12,203 nt of DNA from Deltaproteobacteria bacterium (GTDB lineage Bacteria; Desulfobacterota; Binatia; UBA9968). The translations under genes were made by a program, and so were the position numbers. Shown piece by piece: positions 6,418-12,203 of this stretch. Under the pieces are notes generated by a model that did not search any database, was not told the origin of the DNA, and was given only the letters and a program-made list of their open reading frames with translations. The stretch lies in contig JAHFAP010000076.1 in NCBI GenBank assembly GCA_023250495.1, positions 1-12,203 of the forward strand, in the 5' to 3' direction. How positions within the stretch are numbered: position 1 is the first letter of the stretch; each line of letters starts with the position of its first letter.

Positions 6418-7625
6418 AATCGATCGTCATCCTCGGTTCCACCGGCTCGGTCGGTGTGAGCGCGCTCAACCTGGCGCGGAGCTTTCCCGATGAGTTTCAC
6501 GTGCGCGGGCTGGTCGCCGGTCGCAACCTCAAGCTCCTCGCGGCTCAGATCAAGGAATTCTCTCCAGATTGCGTCAGCGTGCGCGAGCAGGAGGGAGTTG
6601 CGCCATTGCGCAGGCTGCTTGGCGGGTGCAAGACGGAGATTCTCTGGGGGGAGAAGGGCGCCGCCACCCTGGCCGCGGCCGACGGGGTGGATGTCGTGGT
6701 CGCTGCCATCGTTGGAGGCGCGGGCCTGGTGCCCACGCTGGCGGCGGTGCGGGCGGGGAAGGAGGTAGCGCTGGCGAACAAAGAGGCCCTGGTGATGGCC
6801 GGCGAAATCTTCGTCGGTGAAGCGAAGAGGAACGGGGTGCGGCTTCTTCCGGTTGACAGCGAGCACAGCGCGATCTTTCAGTGCCTCCAGGGAAACCGCC
6901 GGGAAGAGGTCGAGCAAATTATCCTCACCGCTTCCGGCGGCCCTTTTCTTCGCGCCTCGCTAAAAAGCTTAAAACAGGTGACCGTGAAGCAGGCGCTGAA
7001 GCATCCGAACTGGAAGATGGGGCCGAAGATCACCGTCGATTCGGCGACGATGATGAACAAAGGGCTCGAGGTCGTCGAGGCGCGCTGGCTGTTCGATATG
7101 AAGCCGCCGCAGGTGGACGTGGTCATCCATCCCCAGAGCGTCGTGCATTCCATGGTGCGCTACCAGGATGGCTCGATCATCGCGCAACTGGGGATTCCCG
7201 ACATGCGCATTCCTATCGCTTATGCTCTCTCCTATCCCCGTCGCCTGAAGGCGAGCTGGCGGCCGTTGGAGCTGACGCAGTTGGGCGAGCTGACCTTTCT
7301 GCCGGTGGAGAAGAAAAGATACCCCGCGCTCCAGCTCGCCTACGAGGCCCTTGCCGTGGGCGGGACCATGCCCGCGGTCCTCAATGCGGCCAATGAAGTC
7401 GCCGTGGCAGCTTTTTTAGATGAGCGCGTCGGTTTCCTAGACATCCATCGGATCATCGCCAAGACGATGGAGGCGCACGCCAGCATTCATCCCGATGACG
7501 TGCAGCAGATTCTCGAAGTCGACCGCTGGGCGCGGGAGAAGGCATCGAGGCTGGTTGATCCCGCGTCCGTCACCCGGTATGGGGAAATTCGCAGAGCGTC
7601 TTCATCAAGCAGGAGTATTCACTAA
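6414..7625 (+). CDS. dxr: 1-deoxy-D-xylulose 5-phosphate reductoisomerase
   Basis: Dxr rearranges and reduces DXP to 2-C-methyl-D-erythritol 4-phosphate with NADPH, the committed step of the MEP pathway. That pathway supplies the isoprenoid units used by UppS. The product is 403 residues, normal for the family. The NADPH motif is GSTGSVG (8-14). AIVGGAGLVPT (98-108) and ANKEALVMAG (121-130) are conserved. The metal and substrate residues D148 and E150 lie in PVDSEHSAIFQ, and E219 in NKGLEVVEARWLF. The His-containing HPQSVVHS (239-246) is present. GAGGA (6399-6403) serves as RBS 10 nt before the ATG, which overlaps the cdsA stop. The Ser/Arg-rich C-terminal end is variable. It precedes rseP by 28 nt. 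Confidence 0.97.
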   Translation: MKSIVILGSTGSVGVSALNLARSFPDEFHVRGLVAGRNLKLLAAQIKEFSPDCVSVREQEGVAPLRRLLGGCKTEILWGEKGAATLAAADGVDVVVAAIVGGAGLVPTLAAVRAGKEVALANKEALVMAGEIFVGEAKRNGVRLLPVDSEHSAIFQCLQGNRREEVEQIILTASGGPFLRASLKSLKQVTVKQALKHPNWKMGPKITVDSATMMNKGLEVVEARWLFDMKPPQVDVVIHPQSVVHSMVRYQDGSIIAQLGIPDMRIPIAYALSYPRRLKASWRPLELTQLGELTFLPVEKKRYPALQLAYEALAVGGTMPAVLNAANEVAVAAFLDERVGFLDIHRIIAKTMEAHASIHPDDVQQILEVDRWAREKASRLVDPASVTRYGEIRRASSSSRSIH

Positions 7626-7653
7626 CGCGCAACCAGAACAGGAGAAAAGAAGA

Positions 7654-8724
7654 ATGTTGAACGTCATTTATGCCGTCGTCTCAGCCCTGATCGGGCTGGG
7701 CATACTGATCGTGATCCACGAGTTCGGCCACTTCATCGTGGCCAAGAAGAGCGGGGTCGGAGTTCTCACCTTCTCGATCGGTTTCGGCCCAAAACTCATA
7801 GCCAGGAAGATCGGCGAGACCGAGTACGCGATCAGCGCCTTTCCTTTTGGCGGTTACGTGAAAATGGTGGGAGAGGATCCAGAGGATGAGGTCACGGAGG
7901 TTGACATCCATAAATCCTTTTCCCATCAGTCGCTCGCCAAGCGGGCGGCCATCGTGGCGGCAGGACCGGTCTTCAATCTCTTTCTCGCTGTCGCCGTCTT
8001 TCTCTGGATCTTCATGTCTTATGGCGTGCCTGTTTACACCACGCAGGTCGGGGGCGTGGAGCCGGATTCGCCGGCGGCTATCGCTGGGATTCAGAAGGGA
8101 GATCGCATCGTCAGTATTAATGGTCAGGCGATTCAAACGTGGGAGGAGCTTTCCAAGGGGATCAAGGAAAGCCAGGGAAAGGCCTTGAGCTTTCGGCTCA
8201 CGCGAGAAAACCGCGAGATCGAGATCTCCGTGCAGCCGACCAGGAAAGAAGGGAAAAACATCTTTGGAGAAAAGCAGGAGGTCTGGATTATCGGAATCGC
8301 CAGCGAGCCCGCCATCGAGCGCAGCAATCCGGCGTTGGCTGTGGGCCAGGCCTTTTACAAGACCGGAGAGTACTCGGTCGTGACGCTGGTCGCGCTTTTC
8401 AAGATGGTCAAAGGGGATCTCTCGACGAAGAATCTCGGCGGCCCGCTCTTGATCGCGCAGATGGCCGGCCAGCAGGCGCGCGAAGGGCTGACGAGCTTTT
8501 TCTTCTTTGTGGCGATCCTGAGCGTCAATCTCGGCGTCTTGAATCTGCTTCCCATCCCCGTGCTCGATGGCGGGCACCTGCTATTCTTCCTGCTGGAATG
8601 GGTTCGCGGCCGCCCGGTCGGGCCCAAGCATCGCGAAAGGGCGCAACAGGTGGGGGTTTTCATCCTGATCCTGGTCATGATCTACGCGTTCTACAATGAC
8701 ATCGCGAGGTTCTTTGAAGGGTAG
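7654..8724 (+). CDS. rseP: Site-2 intramembrane metalloprotease, RseP/RasP family
   Basis: This family cleaves transmembrane substrates within the bilayer. In E. coli, RseP makes the second cut in anti-sigma RseA, and relatives remove signal-peptide remnants. The 356-residue product from ATG 7654 has AGGAG (7640-7644) 9 nt upstream. The first membrane segment (about 4-24) carries HEFGH (22-26), with zinc-binding His residues and catalytic Glu23. PFGGYVKM (64-71) is conserved. A PDZ domain occupies about 128-195 (VEPDSPAAIAGIQKGDRI). The C-terminal motif NLLPIPVLDGGH (297-308) supplies the third ligand D305, followed by a final membrane segment (about 333-348). There is a single PDZ, whereas the 450-residue E. 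coli protein has two. An open frame upstream to 7495 overlaps dxr and is not the start. Confidence 0.96.
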   Translation: MLNVIYAVVSALIGLGILIVIHEFGHFIVAKKSGVGVLTFSIGFGPKLIARKIGETEYAISAFPFGGYVKMVGEDPEDEVTEVDIHKSFSHQSLAKRAAIVAAGPVFNLFLAVAVFLWIFMSYGVPVYTTQVGGVEPDSPAAIAGIQKGDRIVSINGQAIQTWEELSKGIKESQGKALSFRLTRENREIEISVQPTRKEGKNIFGEKQEVWIIGIASEPAIERSNPALAVGQAFYKTGEYSVVTLVALFKMVKGDLSTKNLGGPLLIAQMAGQQAREGLTSFFFFVAILSVNLGVLNLLPIPVLDGGHLLFFLLEWVRGRPVGPKHRERAQQVGVFILILVMIYAFYNDIARFFEG

Positions 8725-8802
8725 CGATCAGCGATCAGCCGTCAGCAATCAGCTAATATGGGGGAAGGGGAGGCGAGCTGATAGCTGAACGCTGAGTGCT
8801 TC
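8723..8802. repeat. Heptad TCAGC repeats folded as an inverted repeat
   Basis: The rseP-tsaB spacer is built of 7-bp units. Left side: AGCGATC, AGCGATC, AGCCGTC, AGCAATC, AGCTAAT (8723-8757). Right side: GAGCTGA, TAGCTGA, ACGCTGA, GTGCTTC (8775-8802), which is the complementary word. The arms 8729-8754 and 8776-8801 match at 20 of 26 positions, with a purine-rich 21-nt loop. The left edge overlaps the rseP stop codon, and the right edge ends 1-2 nt before the tsaB ATG. No T-run follows. The element therefore occupies the whole spacer, including the site expected for the tsaB RBS. Confidence 0.65.
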
Positions 8803-8803
8803 C

Positions 8804-9535
8804 ATGCTTATTTTAGGAATCGATACGGCTACGACGACGGCGAGCGCGGCGCTGGTGGAAGGCGGGAAGATCATCGGCGAGGAGATTGGCGACGGTCCCG
8901 GGCCGTCCGGCCACAGCTCGCCGAACGGCCGAGCCAACCATGCGGAGATTCTCCTTCCGTTGATTGACAGGCTGCTGGGCAGGGCGGGCCTTGCGTTGGC
9001 CGGGATTTCCGGCTTGGCTGTGGCGATCGGCCCTGGCTCCTTCACGGGACTGCGCATCGGGTTGAGCACGGTCAAGGGGCTGGCGTACGGATCGGAGCTG
9101 CCGGTCGTAGGAGTTCCCACGCTGCCGGCCGTGGCCGGCCGGGTAAACGACCGGGAGGGTTTCATCTGCCCTTTCCTGGACGCGCGCAAGAAAGAGGTCT
9201 ATGCCGCACTATTTTACAGGAAGGGCGAGCGGCTGGAGCGCGTCACCGACGATCTCGTCTGCGCGCCGGAAAAAATCATTGAGGCGGTTCGATGCCTTGT
9301 GGAGAACGGGCCGTGTCTGTTTATCGGCGATGCGACCCGCACTTACGCGAATGTGATCAAGGAGCGTTTGGGAGAGAGGGGCCTGTTGACCCTTGGCGAA
9401 GGCTACCCGTCGACTGCATCTTCTGTCGCCCGTCTGGCAGAGGAGAGAATTCGCCGGCAGGAGGTCGATCCCGTGGGTCCGCTCGTGCCCCTGTATTTGC
9501 GTCCGTCGGAGGCGGAGCTAAGAAAGAAATCATGA
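8804..9535 (+). CDS. tsaB: tRNA t6A-modification protein TsaB
   Basis: TsaB is the ASKHA-fold partner of TsaD and TsaE in making N6-threonylcarbamoyl-adenosine at position 37 of ANN-decoding tRNAs. It is an inactive paralogue of TsaD that scaffolds the complex. The 243-residue product shows the N-terminal LGIDTATTTASAAL (4-17), the hallmark IGPGSFTGLRIGLSTVKGLA (75-94) and DARKKEVYAALF (126-137). Between the first strand region and HAEILLPLID (46-55) there is a Gly/Pro/Ser-rich stretch (about 30-44, DGPGPSGHSSPNGRA), longer than the short link I expect in the family. The ATG at 8804 lacks a clear RBS because a repeat arm abuts it. The stop overlaps the next gene's ATG. Confidence 0.93.
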   Translation: MLILGIDTATTTASAALVEGGKIIGEEIGDGPGPSGHSSPNGRANHAEILLPLIDRLLGRAGLALAGISGLAVAIGPGSFTGLRIGLSTVKGLAYGSELPVVGVPTLPAVAGRVNDREGFICPFLDARKKEVYAALFYRKGERLERVTDDLVCAPEKIIEAVRCLVENGPCLFIGDATRTYANVIKERLGERGLLTLGEGYPSTASSVARLAEERIRRQEVDPVGPLVPLYLRPSEAELRKKS

Positions 9536-11052
9536 AGATATTCCACACTGGTAAAAAGATTCTTTTTCCGTCGCTGGTGATGATGGGAGCGTTAACGGCG
9601 TCGCCCGTGTTCAGCCAGGATGAGGTGCGGGATTTGGTGGTGAAGATCCATACGACGCGCCGGGACCCTGATCTGCTGAGACCCTGGACCAAGCTCAATC
9701 CGGTCAACGTGAACGGATCAGGGGTCGTGATCGACGGCAGGCGCATCCTGACCAACGCCCACGTCGTGCAGAATGCCAGCCAGATCTACGTCCAGCCGAA
9801 CCAGTCGGCCGAGAAGCTGACGGCGCGCGTCGTCGCCATCGCCGAGCCCGTCGACCTCGCGATTCTCCGTCTCGAAGACGAATCGTTTTTCGACAAGCGG
9901 GGTTTCCTGCCCTTCGCCGCGGAGCTGCCCAAGGTCAAGGACACGGTCAACGTCTACGGTTTCCCGACCGGCGGGACGGAGCTGTCGGTCACCGAGGGGA
10001 TCGTGTCGCGCATCGAGTTCACCAACTACTATCAGTTCACGATGGCTTTGCGGATTCAGGTGGACGCGGCCCTGAACCCAGGAAACAGCGGCGGTCCGGC
10101 CGTTTCCAACGGCAAGCTGGCCGGTCTGGTCTTCAGCAACATTCCCAACGCGCAAAACATCGGCTACCTGATACCGGTCGAGGAGATTCGTCTGTTCCTC
10201 GATGACGTGGCCGACGGGACCTACGATGGCAAGCCGCAAATGTATGATCTCTTGCAAACCGTGGAAAACAGCGCGCTCAGGCTCAGGCTCGGTTTGCCGA
10301 AGGGCGTGGGCGGGCTGATGGTCACCGAGCCTTACAGCAGCGACGCGAGTTACCCGCTCAAGGAGTGGGACGTGATCACGAGCATCGGAGGCCAGCCGAT
10401 CGACAACGACGGCAAGGTTGCGGTGCGCTACGATCTGCGCCTGTCGGCGTTTTACCTGATCCAGAGGCATGCGAAAAATGGCGCGCTCGGTCTTACGTTG
10501 CAGCGCGACGGCCAGCCGCTGCGCGTCACCGTGCCCGTGCTCCCACGGCGGGATCTGGTGGTTCCCTATCTGAGGAACCAGAGCCCGCGCTATTTTATTT
10601 ACGGGTCACTGGTCTTTTGCAGCGCCACGCAGGATTACATCGAGAGGCTCGGCAACCAGTGGGAACTGTTCCACGCCCGGCAGGGAAACCCGCTGATGGT
10701 GAGGCGTTATGACAAAGCTGCTTTCGCGGGAGAGGAGCTGGTGGTCGCGTGCTCGCCGATGTTCCCGCACCCTATCACCAAAGGCTACGACGACCCGAAC
10801 GGCTCCGTCGTCAAAGAGGTGGACGGCATCGCAGTCAAGAACTTAAAGCATTTCGTCGAGATCCTGCGCGACGGCAAAGGGCCGCAGGTGACTTTTAAGT
10901 TCGCGCGGATGACCAATCGAGGGCAGGAGAACTTGGTCTTCCATCGGCGCGCGATGCTTGCCGCGACCGAAGATATCCTAAAAGATTTCGGCATCCGCTA
11001 CCCGTATTCCGACGATATCCGCCCGGTCTGGGAAGTAGCAACGGGCCGTTGA
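9532..11052 (+). CDS. Exported Deg/HtrA-type trypsin-like serine protease
   Basis: This is a predicted periplasmic S1C-family serine endoprotease that would degrade or process misfolded envelope proteins. The 506-residue product begins with a signal peptide or anchor: a basic N terminus, a hydrophobic core (about 10-24) and a plausible cut after ASPVFSQ (23-29). The catalytic triad is intact: His77 in TNAHVV, Asp108 in PVDLAIL and Ser186 in NPGNSGGP. GFPTGGTELSVTEGIVSRIE (143-162) resembles the plant Deg9-like branch more than E. coli DegP. A first PDZ region spans about 255-335. A divergent second one spans about 350-475 (KEVDGIAVKNLKHFVEILRDG, about 428-448). ATG 9532 overlaps the tsaB stop (ATGA), so it is probably co-transcribed. 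The stop codon lies inside a palindromic repeat. I assign no gene symbol because degP, degQ and Deg9-like cannot be separated here. Confidence 0.85.
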   Translation: MKIFHTGKKILFPSLVMMGALTASPVFSQDEVRDLVVKIHTTRRDPDLLRPWTKLNPVNVNGSGVVIDGRRILTNAHVVQNASQIYVQPNQSAEKLTARVVAIAEPVDLAILRLEDESFFDKRGFLPFAAELPKVKDTVNVYGFPTGGTELSVTEGIVSRIEFTNYYQFTMALRIQVDAALNPGNSGGPAVSNGKLAGLVFSNIPNAQNIGYLIPVEEIRLFLDDVADGTYDGKPQMYDLLQTVENSALRLRLGLPKGVGGLMVTEPYSSDASYPLKEWDVITSIGGQPIDNDGKVAVRYDLRLSAFYLIQRHAKNGALGLTLQRDGQPLRVTVPVLPRRDLVVPYLRNQSPRYFIYGSLVFCSATQDYIERLGNQWELFHARQGNPLMVRRYDKAAFAGEELVVACSPMFPHPITKGYDDPNGSVVKEVDGIAVKNLKHFVEILRDGKGPQVTFKFARMTNRGQENLVFHRRAMLAATEDILKDFGIRYPYSDDIRPVWEVATGR

Positions 11053-11167
11053 AAACGCCCATATGCTTCGTTGTGCTCGGCCCGCGTCGCGTCAACGTAC
11101 TGAAATAAGTACGCCTCCGCTCGCGGACCTTCGCACGCCTCGCCTCTGGGACGTTTTGACCGGCCCG
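11042..11167. repeat. 126-bp imperfect palindrome (REP/MITE-like)
   Basis: Two 60-nt arms flank a 6-nt loop (11102-11107). The centre is a perfect stem, CGTACT (11096-11101) with AGTACG (11108-11113). The ends are complementary too: CGGGCCG (11042-11048) with CGGCCCG (11161-11167), then AAAACG with CGTTTT, and CCC with GGG. The stretch between is partly complementary with small gaps. The left end covers the last three codons and stop of the protease gene. There is no ORF and no T-run, so it is neither an IS nor a canonical terminator. It lies between convergent genes and could fold in either transcript. Confidence 0.6.
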
Positions 11168-11169
11168 AC

Positions 11170-11203
11170 AAAACTCAAAACTCAAAACTCAAAACTCAAA
11201 ACT
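11170..11203. repeat. AAAACTC tandem heptamer array
   Basis: There are four perfect copies of the 7-mer AAAACTC (11170-11197) and a fifth lacking the last base (11198-11203). The array starts 2 bp after the palindrome and ends 13 bp before the aconitase stop codon. Read on the minus strand it is GAGTTTT repeated, giving short T-runs downstream of aconitase without a strong adjacent stem. It has the same period as the other spacer repeats in the window. Confidence 0.8.
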
Positions 11204-11216
11204 AAGACCTGGCTAG

Positions 11217-12203
11217 TTAGCTGTGCTTGTCGTTCAAAAGCTGTCTGAGCACGTATTCCAGAATCCCGCCGTGGCTGTAGTAGTCGATTTCCGCCGGCGT
11301 GTCGATGCGGCTGGTAACCTTGAATTCCTTTATCTTGCCGTCGTCGCTTTTGGCTCTAACACTCAATTCTTGTCCCACCTTGACGCCGGCGGAGATTCCG
11401 GCGATGTCGTAAGTCTCGAATCCGGTAAGTCCGAGTGACTTCACATTCTCTCCCGGCTTGAACTGCAAGGGGAGGATGCCCATGCCGATCAAGTTAGTTC
11501 GGTAGATCCGTTCGTAGCTCTCGGCAATAGCTGCCTTGACCCCAAGAAGTCTAGGTCCCTTGGCGGCCCAGTCGCGCGAGGAGCCAGTGCCATACTCCTT
11601 ACCGGCGATGACAATGAGAGGGATGCCTTCCTTCTTATACGTCATAGCGGCGTCATAGATAAACATCTGCTTCTTGTCCGGCAGGTGCGCCGTCCAACCG
11701 CCTTCGGTGCCGGGCGCGAGTTGATTCTTTAGGCGCACGTTGGCGAATGTCCCGCGCATCATGACTTCGTGGTTCCCGCGCCGCGCTCCGTACTGGTTGA
11801 ACTCTTTCGGCTGGACGCCATGCTCCGTGAGATACTTGGCCGCGGGGCCGTTGCTCTCGATAGAGCCAACAGGAGAAATATGGTCGGTTGTGATCGAGTC
11901 GCCGAGAAGCGCTAGGACTCGGGCGCCTGTGATGTCCTTGGGCTTCGAAGGCGTCTTGGCCATGCCTTCAAAGTAGGGCGCCTCACGCACATAGGTCGAA
12001 TTGGCATCCCACGCGAACAGCTCCCCTTCGGGAGTCGGCATCTTCTTCCAGCGCTCGTCGCCGTCAAAGACATCGCTGTACCCTTTCTTGAACATCTCGG
12101 ACTTGACCGACTTGCGGATCTCCTCGCGGATCTCCTCCGGCGTCGGCCAGATGTCTTTCAGGTAGACGGGATTCCCTTTCTGGTCGTTGCCCAGCGGCTC
12201 GCT
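11217..12203 (-). CDS. acnA: Aconitate hydratase, C-terminal part (cut by window edge)
   Basis: Aconitase interconverts citrate and isocitrate through cis-aconitate in the TCA cycle. Only the last 328 residues are in the window. The gene reads in from beyond 12203 on the minus strand, and no start is visible. The segment covers the linker and swivelling domain 4. It begins with PLGNDQKGNPVYLKDIWPTP, then has LLGDSITTDHISPVGSI, YGARRGNHEVMMRGTFANVR, and the substrate-binding YGTGSSRDWAAKGPRLLGVK. ERIYRTNLIGMGILPLQF follows, and it ends in NDKHS. These are hallmarks of the monomeric AcnA/IRP type, usually about 900 residues. The [4Fe-4S] cysteines lie in the missing part. It converges on the protease gene, with a repeat-filled spacer between them. 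Confidence 0.95.
   Translation of the reverse strand, partial: SEPLGNDQKGNPVYLKDIWPTPEEIREEIRKSVKSEMFKKGYSDVFDGDERWKKMPTPEGELFAWDANSTYVREAPYFEGMAKTPSKPKDITGARVLALLGDSITTDHISPVGSIESNGPAAKYLTEHGVQPKEFNQYGARRGNHEVMMRGTFANVRLKNQLAPGTEGGWTAHLPDKKQMFIYDAAMTYKKEGIPLIVIAGKEYGTGSSRDWAAKGPRLLGVKAAIAESYERIYRTNLIGMGILPLQFKPGENVKSLGLTGFETYDIAGISAGVKVGQELSVRAKSDDGKIKEFKVTSRIDTPAEIDYYSHGGILEYVLRQLLNDKHS

Noticed and set aside
7681..8577. 298-codon antisense open frame opposite rseP
   Set aside because: No motif or RBS. The opposite strand encodes the complete metalloprotease.
9292..9531. In-frame N-terminal extension of the serine protease
   Set aside because: It overlaps tsaB and would bury the signal peptide. 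The ATG at 9532 gives a proper export signal and an ATGA overlap.
11042..11167. Insertion sequence
   Set aside because: It has complementary ends but no transposase frame, and I see no clear target-site duplication, so at most a non-autonomous repeat.
11170..11203. CRISPR array
   Set aside because: The 7-bp units are contiguous with no spacers.

Overview
The window looks like ordinary bacterial chromosome, moderately high in GC (about 60% by eye). Its gene order resembles free-living Gram-negative lineages of the Desulfobacterota/Myxococcota/Binatota/NC10 type. I base this on the run rpsB-tsf-pyrH-frr-uppS-cdsA-dxr-rseP-tsaB, in which dxr follows cdsA. In E. coli dxr precedes uppS, and bamA follows rseP. 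The lineage assignment is an inference from synteny and protein style. No rRNA or other phylogenetic marker was compared.

Layout. Positions 1-485 are a long non-coding leader upstream of rho. It holds a hairpin, a set of 7-bp tandem words, a near-consensus sigma70 promoter (120-148) and about 330 nt of potentially structured RNA. rho (486-1793) is complete. A 228-bp gap with a candidate promoter leads into a compact plus-strand block: rpsB, tsf, pyrH, frr, uppS, cdsA, dxr, rseP, tsaB and an exported Deg-type serine protease (2022-11052). Many junctions in the block overlap as ATGA (pyrH/frr, cdsA/dxr, tsaB/protease), so it probably behaves as one operon or a few overlapping ones. From 11217 to the right edge, on the minus strand, lies the C-terminal third of aconitase, convergent with the protease gene.

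How the genes work together. The first four block genes serve translation and pyrimidine nucleotide supply: ribosomal protein S2, EF-Ts, UMP kinase and ribosome recycling factor. The middle genes make isoprenoid precursors, the undecaprenyl carrier and CDP-diacylglycerol for the envelope (dxr, uppS, cdsA). rseP encodes an intramembrane site-2 protease, and the last gene encodes a secreted PDZ serine protease, so both may act in envelope proteolysis. tsaB encodes part of the tRNA t6A-modification enzyme.

The least ordinary material lies between the genes. At least four spacers carry short tandem words with a period of 6-7 bp, each with a different word. Two are folded back as long imperfect hairpins inside the operon (frr/uppS and rseP/tsaB). 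A fifth element is a 126-bp near-symmetric palindrome that overlaps the protease stop codon. These look like dispersed repeats. I see no defence system, prophage, CRISPR array or insertion sequence, and no clearly new protein system.
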